Of a DNA stretch of 64,000 bases, positions 53,222 through 64,000 are shown piece after piece (the first letter of the stretch is position 1; each line of letters begins with the position of its first letter). This DNA is from Symsagittifera roscoffensis (lineage: Eukaryota; Xenacoelomorpha; Acoela; Convolutidae). Where the stretch lies: assembly GCF_963678635.1 (NCBI RefSeq), contig NC_087068.1, forward strand, positions 57,893,896 to 57,957,895, read 5' to 3'. The notes under the pieces are model-generated. The model was not told where the DNA came from and did not search any database. It worked only from the letters and a program-made list of their open reading frames with translations. The position numbers and the translations under genes are program-made.

Positions 53222-53396
53222 AATTGACATCAAAAATTGGCAAATAAAACTGATATCTTGAAAAATGACTCGGTCTAAATCTTAATCGTTCAAATAACGT
53301 TGCTGATCTTCTATAACTATCAATTCTCCAGGTCATTTGAAATTTGTATTTTTGTACCTTCTTGTCGAATGTCACGTACTCTCCGGACAGCTCGGT
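53222..53396. repeat. Dispersed repeat R, copy B, right part
   Basis: It begins with the duplicated AATTG and then matches 8,325-8,508 (ACATCAAAA, TGAAAAATGACTCGGTCTAA, CAATTCTCCAGGTC, GTCGAATGTCACGTACT). It is the continuation of 28,205-28,865 across the insertion. Confidence 0.88.
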
Positions 53397-54189
53397 CAAT
53401 GTCCTCATTGAGTCTCGTAGTCTTCATCAAAATGATACAGTGCCATCGAACAGAATTTACAAATGCAGGAATCACTTTTAACTACGTCATATCGACTCAC
53501 TGCAGAATAAAAATGACATCAAACTACACTATTATAGCTTTCCAAAATCCTTCACTAATCTGCACTTTCAAGGATATGACTTAAGATAGAACATTTTTCT
53601 GACTTCCATTGTCTATGTCCCGATTTAAAAGTTTTTCTCCTAGGTTTAAAAAGTGTTGGGACGCTGAACAGTCCTGCCAACCAACAAACTAAATTTATAC
53701 TAATATGCTTCTTTCCTACGGAAATTTAGTTGTTATTGGTCCTGAATAAATAAAATTAAGGAACTCGATGGTTAGAAGGAACAATGAAATAATCTCCCTC
53801 TTCAAGAGATTAACCAAGCCTTTCATAAGAGCACAAAGTGATCAGTCGTCTTAGTTGATTAAAAACAATCATGCAGGCTGGAATATTCAATATACTCTCC
53901 ACTCAAGCCTTTCTAAACAAGTATCAACTGTCTTTAAATTCGTTAACTAAAATCGCAATGCAAATGTATAAATGCAACGAATTCTGTAATCTTCAAAACC
54001 CAACTAAATGTTTTCTCTTCAGTTTCAATTGCAAAGTTATTTGCTTTGTTTCTCATTTAAGTTTTTCTCAATTGAGTTTTTCAATTCTGAGTTTTAACAT
54101 CTTTTCTTTCGTTGCTTCTTTGTTTCTGTCTTTGTTCACTCTTCGTTTTCGTCGTTTAGAAGTTCTAAAGTTTCTAAATTCTTCTAATT
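53397..54189. other. Intergenic stretch between repeat R and the decayed polyprotein copy
   Basis: This probably holds more of repeat R up to about 53,600 and the 3' noncoding end of the minus-strand copy from about 53,870. No supported gene; the plus-strand open frames are antisense to the decayed copy. Confidence 0.4.
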
Positions 54190-57100
54190 TTTCAATTTTT
54201 GCAACTTGTTTTTCAGTCATATGTCAAGGTTTACTCTCCTCCTCCGGCGACATTGACTCCGCACTTTCAGTCTCAGTGTCTTCAACACGTCGGTTGCTAT
54301 TTTGAGGCTGTTGGAGGAAGTCTTACAACACTTCTGCTCTTCTACTCATTGTTTGCAACAAGGCAGAGGATCAACGTTAGTTTCTCTGTTTCGGCAGAAG
54401 ATGTTGTGGAGGCACAACGTCACGTTTCTCTCCAAGTCTTCCTTCAACATCTCTTCTTTTTCTCTCCCGTCTCATTCACTTGTCCTAGAAGTCTTCTTCA
54501 CTGCGGTAGTTACTGCATTCCGATGAGTTACAAGAGCTCGCATGAATGCTACTGCTCCAATGTCCAGCTGATACGCACTGTACACTCTGCTGTGCTTCGA
54601 AATAATCTTCTTGGAATGCTCGTACAGTCATGCAGTCATGTGGACTCTAAACCATGCCATCAGTCGTCTTCTGGTTCATATCATTTTCACCTCCATCGGA
54701 AAATTCGAGACTTTGCAAATTGTCTCAAAATGATCTAAATCTTTCAGACAATGCACTTCTTGCAATTGCTCTTTCTTAGGCGTGTCTGGTCGATTGTTCT
54801 TTTTTACATGAGATTCCAGCCATCGTATCGCCATCATAACTCCCACTATCAAAATCATTATGGGCTGTGATGAATCTGGTAAACCCAAGGAGAGCAGCTC
54901 TCCTCAGTCTCAGATCAATACCAGATTATTTAGTACCGCGCTCCCGTTGGTCTACGATAGATTTCCTTGTGCCGGATGTTCATTTCCGTCTCGATCGCTT
55001 CTCCACACTTTCCAACATACTTTTGCTTGGTTTGCAAAACTCCCGGAAACACTTCTACACTGATGGTCGTGACCATGTCATGCTCTTGTTGTAGTCTCAA
55101 TAGAGACACTAAAGACCCAAACATGCTGTAGAATCCTAGTGCAGTCACTAGATAACCTCGGTTCCTCCATGCCAATCTGCAATCAATTGCGTTTCCGTTT
55201 TTGCTTTCATCACATTGTTCCCAAACAATATCGTTAATTGCTTTTGTTGTTTCTCCAGGATCTTTACGCAATCCAGACCTCCACAGAAATGCCCCTCCAG
55301 TCCACAGACTTCCATCAGACAGCTACCAGGTTTAAATCAGTCCTCTGGTCCGCAGCCAGGCAACTCTACCTTGTCATCTCCGTTGCTCTTAGAGGTTGTT
55401 GTCATCAAATTGTAAATGATGTTCAGGTCACGCAAGTTACAGTCTGATTTCAGTTCCCTCTGCACGTCTTGTGTTGCACGCAAAATTGAATCGGCGTTAG
55501 GACTCGGACACCATGATCTAACCCACACCACCATTAGACTCGATCGTAGCAGTTCGTCCGAGAATCCCAATCCAAATTCCACTCGGTTGTCAGATTTTGG
55601 CACTGAAGGTGCAGTCAATTTTTCTTCCAACACAATTCCCAGCTTAGTCTGCTGATTAGCAGCGCTTCGTATTGTTGCCATTCATGACGTTCAGAATCTT
55701 TGCAACACTGCTTGATCGTATTCAGAGAAGCAATCGCGTAGGTCTTCCTTTATGAAAGGGTTGTACGCCATCCCAACAATTCCGGATACGTAACTGTATG
55801 ATTTCTTTCTGATCGGTCCACAGTCTTCACTAAACCTCAGCAGTGCTCCCATAGACTCTTTAGTGAGCCTCATCTCCTTGTTAGAGAATCTTCTTATCTC
55901 ATCCATCTTCTCATCGGTTCCAGCTCCACAGGCTCCTTCATGTTCACTCGCATCGGCTTACTCTGACGGATGTCCAAACGTGCTAGTAAGAGGAAGGCTT
56001 TCGCTCGTTCATCGCCTTCTCTTAGCATCTTGATACAAGTGTTCAATGCTGGCACTGATGTTTGTTCTATCATCAATCGAATGAAACAGAGAGCGTCTCT
56101 CCGCTTCGCGCATGCTACTGCCGCTCCTTCTTGGGTTATCAGATCTCTCATACTCGTCATTAAGAACACCTTCTCTCCCTTCGATCTTTTTTTTTCTTAC
56201 TACTCATAATCCACACGTGTCATTCCAAACGTGAACCAAGCGAACCTCGGTTGTAACTCTGTTCTCACTGAGGGTATGGCTGTCTTCGAAGTGGTTTTCA
56301 TTTTTTCTTCTTAGTACCTTAACACTACTGCTCTCCATGGTAGGCTTACCAACTGCTCTATCGTTTCCGCGTGCATCTCAGTTGATATCAGAGTTGCGTA
56401 TGCCTTCTGCTTCAGGGTTGTGCCTTGCATCATCGTATCTAAATAACCTTCCATAGCACTTTTGTTTTCCAGAGCAATTAAGTGTCCTCTAGCCGAGTTT
56501 CTATATTCCATCATCTCCATGTATCCACCGGCGGTCTCATCAATCGATACATCTTCCGACACTATCAGTCGGTTATATTTCACTGGGACTAGCTGTCCTA
56601 CGATGCTTTCCTTTCCTTGGCTCAACGAAGATGGTTTGAGATCTTTTAGGGTACTCTCTCCACAATGGCTGAGTATTTCCATTTCTTATTGTGCTCCAGT
56701 GAGAGAGCGGTCACTCCTCTTGGTTTTATAACTTGCTGATTTTAACCCTGCCATGAGAATGGGTGGCACCATAGCTACGTCAGTCAACATTCTGTCTGTA
56801 TCAGACAATCGGTCATCACCCTGTCTCATGCCTATGGCTTATTCGACGCGCTTTCTTTTGGCTGAGTTGTCAGCTCTTTTCGAGATTTCAGAGTCCACCT
56901 TTGTTTTTCCAGCTATCCCCAATGTCACTTTGCTGCCAAGTTTCATTTTCATATCGTTAATTTTGTCAATCACCATCTTTGATTGCTTCGTTCTCTTTCG
57001 GAGTCTTGACAGAAACACTACTTCTTCCTTGTCTTCTTGCGGCGTCATCTTTGTAGGAGAACTTGCCTCACTTTCGTCAGTGGCTGAGTCGATGAATAAC

Positions 57101-60100
57101 TTGCTCAATCTGCCTTCATACTCGTCGAGTCTGTCAAGGACTTCCCGCATTAGTGGTTTGTTGGGACCTATTTTCAAAAAATACTGGATCCCGTAGCTCT
57201 GAACTACTGTCCAGGCCTCTTCCATGAAGGCAATTTTGTTCAAGATATGATGTTCTATGATATGATGAACTTTCTACTCTTCTATGATATGATGAATTTT
57301 CTACTCTTCTTTGGGCAACGTTCCCAAGAAAGGTACTATTGCAGTGCCTTCTATTCTTCTTCTCATCGGTGATTCCATTGCTTTCTCAGCCTGATCGGGA
57401 TCCTGTTGCATAGGCTCTACCGATCGACGGCTTCCTCCCTGCCCATCGTCTCGTATTGGATTCTTTCCTGAGCTTGAGGCCCTTGCTCCTCATCCCTTAC
57501 TCCATGTTCTGATGTTCCTCCTCTGACTGATGTTCCTCCTCTGGTGCTGACTGATGTTCCTCCTCTGAGTGCACTACCTTGACTTCTTCACAGCCGAAGC
57601 GTGCTAGCATGGTTCTAATCTTTAGTGTTCCGCCCACCATTAAGTCTGGTGTTACACTCGTCAAGTTTAGTGAGGCTTCTTGTAAGCCCGCCTTGCGTCT
57701 CATGATCATTGCCGCCATATCTAGTTTCGCCCATTCCTTGTCAAATTGTCCAGGCTTCGAAGTTGCTGCATTATTCATCCGTCTCCTCGTTGTTTCATCC
57801 GTGTAGGCAAGATGCGTATACTGCAGCACGGCGGCGTTTCTGCTTACGAAGCACGGGTCGATCATCTCGGCGAATTTCGCTACCCTCCTTTTGTTAGTTT
57901 CGAAGGCTCTCAATCTGGGGGTTTGTGTTACGAAGTCTGCTACGAGCAACATCCATCTAATCAAGGGGAATTCAGGGATCTCTTCTGGCAGTTTCTTGTA
58001 CTCACCCCATCCTTTTCGTTTCTTCTCTCAATTTGTGATATGCTGCAGTCAGTCGAGGAATTCTTGTAACTTCCCCGTTCGTCTTATCGTACGGCCTTAG
58101 ATTCCTGAGCTTTGGGAATATCTCGATGTGCCCTCTATCCACTTCTCCCATCCTGTCACGGAAGTGGTCATCAAAATTTTTGACGTTCGTCTCCGGCTCT
58201 GATATCTCACTATCATCTCTCGTAGTGCGTGCTGCTCACACCAGTTCAGTGCACTGCCGTCCACTGCTGATATGAGGTTCAGGCGCAACACCGACCTCCT
58301 ATACGCCTCCCCTTTGACGTGGGGGAACGCAAACGTGACTTCCGGACCGTATATCACTGTCACGAACTCCGTAGCTCCTCTGATCAATGCTAAGGCATCG
58401 GTCCTCATAGCCAAACTCAGGTCAGTTAACAGGGGTATGCCCCAAGCATGACGTCGCACGTCTTCTTGCTTCTCTATTGTCTCGTCCTCTCCTGTTACAA
58501 AGGGATTCTGCTGGAGGAGGTATTGGATAAGATTATGTCGCAGATATCAGTGGGTCGCTTCACGTCAAATCTCTTCACGTTCTCTTTTATCTTCAAATTC
58601 ATCAATCCTCCCAAGTTCCCGTGCGTTATCGCAATCAGCGTCAGAAGTCCATCTAATCGCAAATTTTGTACTCCTTCAGTGAGCAGTATCACTGGTCATC
58701 TCAAGATATTCTCCGCTCCAAATGTCACAAACAGGGCTAGTAGTTCCAGGATAGATACTTCTACGACTGCTTGGAGGAGATCTTTAATCAGGTATCGAGA
58801 AAGCTATGGGTAAACTTTCGCCAGGAAGGACGCGGTCCGTCCGGCTCCCAACCCTACCAGTCAAAGCCTTCTTGTCCCTTTACATTCTGTGTCCAGAAAG
58901 CTTTCAGGGTAACTTGGCACACTCTGTTTACGAGCTCGGCTGACTTCTCTTCAGCATTTTTGGCCAGGTTAACCTCTTTCAACAGATAGGCATGGATCTT
59001 CCTGATCATCACTGGGCGTAGCTCGAAAGCGTCCGTGCCCAATGCGGCTATTCGAGGGGACAAGTGCAGCCACACTTGTTAGCCTCTGGTTTCGTTCTCA
59101 AGACCATCGCTTCCAAGTTAGCTCTCGTCTCCTAGGAGTTTTTCCTTCATTCTTTTTCCTCCTTTAATTCCCTTCCTCGGAACCATCAGTCGCTTGACAT
59201 TGTCAATTCCTGGCTTTAGTTTAAGTTGTAGGCTGAAGTTGGACGGCTCCAACCCCAGTACTTTATCTAACACTAACATGTGTAGTGAATGGTTCTTAAA
59301 TCCTCGCATCGCATTCGAGATGTCAGACCACACCAGACCACCGCAGATATGATCACATCATATTTCATTTTCGAGAACAAAGCCACCATCGCGTATACAA
59401 ACTTCAGTCCATCCGGGAGATGTGCATATCCCGGAGACAGTGCAAACACGGCTCTCGGTGTCATCTTGGTGAAAGCACCTTCTTTCAGGGTGTCCACTAC
59501 TTCACTCATTGATTCGAGGATATTCTTTATAGCTGGCCATACAGCGTCTTCGGCTGTCGTAGGCTCTCTGAGTCTGCTCAAGAAACCCTTACTGTAAAGA
59601 TGGTCGTTCATGCCAGCAAATACGATTGTGATTGGGTTCACTTCCGTCTGTAGTTGTACCCCGATTGCCATTGACATCGAGTACATTAGGTCCAGGCCGA
59701 CCGCTGCCAACATTATAACATCAGGCCAAAACACGAGACTTGGAGGCATATACGAAGTCTGAGTTCGCGACTATAATAATCTTTGCTTTCCTCATTTCTG
59801 CTTTGTCATATGATGCAAAGATGGTCTCGTTTTTCCAAATCGCCTTCAATCGACCATATCTCTGAATATCGCCTTCTTGAGTAACTTGTTTCGGGTACGC
59901 TCCTTCTGTTACGTGACCTGGGGGTGCTCTTATCTGCCTGAACATTTTCACGTGTTGTCCTATTGGTGCCATCGTTGTCAAAAATCTTGCAGGCCTTTCT
60001 TCTGGATTTCCTTCATCATGATTCAGTTTTACATCTTGCAAACGACTGCATTTACTGAACCATTATATTGTTTGAGGGCAGTCCCTCTAATACGGCAAAT

Positions 60101-61815
60101 CTTAGGGCGGTTGTTGAGCAGAAGTTAATGCCAGCTGCTATCAACCAGTCCACACCTGCGGTTGAGTTCAGTCCGTTTACAGATATTCTCGCATCATTTG
60201 GCATCTCTATGGCTTCGGCTGCAAAACTAACCGTCGGAAGATTCAATTTCATCAGCCCGGTTTATAGACATGCCAGTGAGAAGGTGTGAGCATCGACCAC
60301 ATCAAAGAGCTTCTGTCCGGTCGTTGCGCTTCTCGGCTGGTACTAGTAGTCTCTGATCTAGTCTCTGATCTCGTTTCCGGTCTCGATGTACTTGTTGTCT
60401 CCGTAGTCCGGTTGACAGGTCCTAATCTTCACCTTGGATGAATAGTTGTTCTCGCTGGCGCTTCTCCCAATCGTTCCTGTACGTCCGTTCTTTGCCCTGG
60501 CTCGCTAGAGCTTTGTGGCTTGTAGGTCACGGCTGGGACTGTTCCTAGACGTGTTTCTAGGTTGAGGGGTCGATGGTTGAGATTGCCGGTTCATTCGTCG
60601 TTTCTTCTTTCTTAAGCACTCCCGTGTCAAAGAGCTCAACCCCCCTTTCATCCAGTCGCTTCTGGAAGACTCGGATCATCCAGGCTTGATCTTCTATATT
60701 ATCAAAGTGGATCCCATCGGTGGTTAGTCTGGCCTGATCCATAGCTCTGAGCTCGTGTTCAATGTCCATAAGGATCATCGCTCCAGCATTTCGACTCGCC
60801 AGATTTCTCAGTATGTTGTTCCACCTGTTGACTCCTTCAGTATGCCTCCTTCCTGTCGATGCCAACGTTCTCGTGCTCATCGGTACGGTGCAGACGGCCA
60901 GTAACGCGCTCTGGAATTTAAGCCAGAGCGTAGTGAATAGGCACATTATCATCGATTCCATTGTGCCTCTTTCTCATCTGAGCTTCTGGACACATTGTTT
61001 GTCCCTATTAGGATCATTATGTTAGGGATCCTCCCTGTGTTCATTAGCTTCACCATTCGAAGTAGCTGGGCTATCGTGGCACCTCCAAAGGCCATCACCG
61101 TAGTGATCCAAGGTTTTCTCAGGTTTTGGAGAACTCTCACCAAGCTGTCACCCAGTATCAAATGAGATGTCCCGAGCGGCATTTTTTGCATGTTTATCGC
61201 AGGACTCCAATGCGATCGATTAAATTTTCCTCTCAGGGGCTCTAGATGTCTTTGATGGTAACGTGACACTGTCAACTCCCGTTTTCTTTATCATTTCTCT
61301 TTATCGTTCCACTCTGCCCGTGTCGTCTGTTCTTCCATAGGGTGCAGTCACCCCGGAACGTGGCGCATTCCTATTAGCGCCTAGCCGCCCAGTTGTTTCT
61401 ATCAACTTCCTCACGGTCTGCTCCACGACTGGGTCACCTAGGGTATCACTTGTTTCTGGGATTGTCAATCTTCCTGTCGTAGTCGGGAATCGCACCTCCG
61501 TCGTCTGACTTAGATCGCGAGGCGTTAGGAGCTCCATCCGGGACTGCCCACGAGCAACATTCCTTGCAGGTATCGCTTTTTCCACTGCCGTCGTCAACGC
61601 CAGCCGTTCCGACCGCACTTTAAACTCTTGCCTCGAGCGTTCTATTTCCTGACCCTGTTTCTTGGTGCAATTGTCAAACAGTTTCTTCCACATATCCTTG
61701 TCTTCTTCTACACTGAGAATAGTCTAAGTCACTTAATCTAGCTTTCTTCTGGTGTTCTCCAGTTCTTCTATCGTTCCGTTGAGTTCTTGCATCGCCTCGT
61801 TCGTCTGAACTTCTT
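54190..61815 (-). pseudogene. Decayed copy 2 of the SGNH polyprotein, minus strand
   Basis: On the minus strand the pieces follow the order of 42,753-51,591: coiled coil (61,301-61,815), SGNH (60,557-61,275, LGDSL and FGGAT kept, GTND changed to GTNN, DGIH kept), second SGNH-like region (59,273-60,041, GMND), part B (55,337-58,740) and part C (54,190-55,340, including CLHNIFCRNRE near 54,440). It is broken by many frameshifts and stops. It is truncated at about 61,815, lacking roughly the first 95 residues. The B/C junction here reads TGG where the main copy has TGA. Internal oddities are a repeated EEEHQ peptide (57,500-57,575) and a duplicated TCTATGATATGATGAA unit (57,250-57,300). No gag-pol is adjacent. 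Confidence 0.88.
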
Positions 61816-62273
61816 CGGAAGAGTTACAAATACACGTAATCTTCTCTGATACTAATAAACATGTATACTTACATTAGAAATATTACTTAAGTAAAGTCTG
61901 AGTTTAGGTGGCATGCGAGAAGGCTTCATACTAAAATGTGTATTGTGCGTGATATGTGTGTTATGTTATTAAGACCCTAGGTAAGAAGGAGTTAGTGACC
62001 ATGAACAACCGAATGACGATCCTAGAAATAGATCCAAATTTTGGACTGTACATTTTTAGGTCGAATTCCAAAACTTTACAAACGGATTGATTTTATTAAA
62101 TTTTAAGATCAAAATCTTTTTATCTGACTGTTTTAAATACATTTTAACGTAAAATTAGTGTAGAGTTGACAAATGTGATATTCGTGACCTCTTTTCTAGA
62201 TCCTGATTGATCGTTTAGTTACTCACTTGCTTTCAAATCACCGAATCGATAACAGAATCAAACCTCCAAGAAA
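61816..62273. other. Spacer between head-to-head polyprotein copies
   Basis: AT-rich noncoding DNA. The last 100 bases (about 62,170-62,273, with TAGATCCTGATTGATCG) resemble the bases just before the ATG at 42,753, so they are the 5' untranslated part of copy 3. The three-hairpin block is not present. Confidence 0.65.
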
Positions 62274-64000
62274 ATGGATAACTTCAACTTGAACGAATTG
62301 ATGGACCTGGCAGAGGCATATGTGGGACCGATGGTAGATGCGATCTATCGTCGGCTGCTGGATCGAGACTTCGCTCTGGAGGACCAAGAGGTAGTCATGT
62401 TGCTGACCGACTTAATAAACATCGTGGGGCATGATAAGCGTGGGGACCGCCCCACGGAAGTCTTATTGATGGCAGCATATGGTGACTTGGCGAACGAGCG
62501 AGGATTGGGAAGTTCGAGGAGCTATCAACCAGGTGAGATGCCTTTGCCCACCAATCCTGGCCTGGACTGAGGAGGATGCATCAGGAACTGAACAGCGAGG
62601 CTCCCTCGTCTAGTTCACAACTGAGAGTAGATGTGACACCAAAGAAGGCGAGAGTAGAAGAAGAGGTTCAAACGAACGAAGCCATGCAAGAACTTGATGG
62701 GACGAAAGAAGAACTGGAGAAGACCAGAAAGGAGCAGGATGAAATGACTAAGACCATGCTCAGTACGGAAGAAGATAGAGACGTTTGGAAGAGACTGTTT
62801 GTAGATTCCAACAAGAAACAGGGGGAAGAAATATAGCGCTGGAGGCGGGAGTCTAAAGAGCGATCGGAGCGGCTGGCGTTGACGACAGCCGTGGAGAAAG
62901 CAATACCTACAAGGAATACTCCTCGTGGACAGTCCCCGCTGGAACTCTTGAGAAATGAGTCAGACGACAGAAACGCGACTCCCGGCTACAACTGGTCGAG
63001 TGACAATCCCAGAGCCGAGTGACACCTTAGGTGACCCAGTCATGGAGCAAACGTTGAGAAAACTGATAGAAACAGCTGGACGATTGGTTGCTAATAGGAA
63101 TGCGCCAGGTTCAGGGGTGACTGCACCCTACGGAACAATCGATGACACGGGCAGAGTACAAATCTCTCAAGACGTGATGACCAGAGAGGGAGTCAGAGAT
63201 GCAACGTTATCGACAAAGAGCTCTAGGGTCCCAGACAGAAAGATACGAGAGATGCCTGCGAAGAAAGTATCCCGAGCGATTGACGTGCAAAAGAACAACC
63301 AGTTGAAGTATAGCATCACAGGAGTTCCGGATACGGATCCAAGAGCCTGCTCCAATCGATCCACTTGGAGCCCAGCAGTAAACCTGCAGCAACTGCCACT
63401 TGAGACATCACATCTGATACTGGGGGACAGCTTGGTCATAATGCTCCAAAATTTGAGGACCTCCTGGATCATTACGGTGATGGCTTTTGTAGCTGCAACT
63501 ATAGCCCAGCTATTTTGGATGGTGGAGCTGATGAACCCAGGAAGAATCTCTAACGTAATAATCCTAGTACTGACGAATAACGTATCGAGAAGCTTGGATG
63601 AGGAAGTGGCACAATGGGAGACAATGATGGTGTGCCTATTTACTACTCTCTGGCAGAGATTCAACTGCGCATTACCCACCGTCTGCACTGTACCAATGAG
63701 CACAAAGACGTTGACAGCAACAGGAAGAAGACACAATGAGGGAGTAATCAGGTGGAACAACATCCTAAGGAATCTTGCGAGTCGGAATGCTGGACGGATG
63801 ATCCTTATGGATATTGAGCACGAGCTGAGAGCTATGGATCAGGCCAGACTGACTACTGATGGGATCCACTTTGGTAGCATCGAAGGAGAAGCCTGGTTGA
63901 ACCGAGTCTTCCAAGAGCGATACGATGGCTCGAAGCTCATTTGAAAGAAAGCAATAGACAGGAAGCGTCGACGAGAGAAGAATTGCAGAGATTGGATTGT
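62274..64000 (+). pseudogene. Decayed copy 3 of the SGNH polyprotein, plus strand, runs off window
   Basis: ATG 62,274 opens 98 codons matching the start of the family (LDEIYQRL-like VDAIYRRLLDRDF, then GDRPTEVLLM). A stop and frameshift lead to 62,576-62,836 (coiled coil), a TAG, then 62,955-63,944. That last piece contains the SGNH domain with LGDSL kept, block II changed (FVAAT), GTND changed to LTNN, and DGIHF kept, ending in a stop at 63,942. The active site is therefore damaged in blocks II and III. It continues past the window edge. It preserves the N-terminal region that copy 2 has lost and the main copy has scrambled. Confidence 0.85.

Noticed and set aside
53871-54738. Two long plus-strand open frames (144 and 179 codons)
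   Set aside because: They are antisense to the decayed polyprotein C-terminus; the minus-strand reading matches part C of the main copy, the plus-strand reading matches nothing.

Overview
This is eukaryotic, almost certainly animal (invertebrate-type) repeat-rich DNA. Two stretches look like genes with GT-AG introns. Everything else recognisable is a Ty3/Gypsy-type LTR retrotransposon, a non-LTR (LINE) element or another dispersed repeat. There are no operons or other prokaryotic features. I cannot place the species from sequence alone.

Layout. 1-5,557: the 5' part (LTR, long leader, broken gag) of a giant Gypsy family element on the minus strand, running off the left edge. 5,593-7,926: a 119-bp direct repeat and a truncated, frameshifted LINE. 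7,985-8,508: a dispersed repeat, ending in a 200-base assembly gap. 8,888-16,266: a 7.4-kb minus-strand Gypsy element with 98 percent identical LTRs but a broken gag-pol. 16,375-19,345: tandem and palindromic repeats plus one GC-rich predicted exon. 20,110-24,278: a decayed CR1-like LINE (SGNH-esterase ORF1, endonuclease, reverse transcriptase). 26,520-27,553: five exons of a minus-strand gene with a BAR-like helical protein. 27,730-28,865: a diverged relative of the giant LTR, then a second copy of the dispersed repeat.

The centrepiece is 28,866-53,221: a complete, young 24.36-kb Gypsy element with 0.9-kb LTRs, a 5-bp target-site duplication (AATTG) and an interrupted dispersed repeat on both sides. 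It has a 3.1-kb structured leader, a small ORF overlapping the gag start, and gag-protease-RT-RNase H. An integrase follows whose C-terminus carries a macro domain of the TARG1/OARD1 kind. Downstream of pol, where envelope genes usually sit, lies about 8.8 kb in essentially one frame. It encodes a huge polyprotein with an intact SGNH-hydrolase domain, a second degenerate SGNH-like domain and about 1,700 residues I do not recognise. In this copy it is cut by two in-frame stops and one frameshift near the start.

54,190-64,000 holds two more copies of that polyprotein, head to head (minus strand 61,815 to 54,190, plus strand 62,274 to the window end). Both are decayed. Comparing them shows that the stops in the main copy are lesions in one ancestral frame. 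RNA-level structure is unusually visible. A 34-nt LTR hairpin just downstream of a TATA-like box shows three compensatory base-pair changes against the diverged LTR, and a duplicated leader hairpin shows another.
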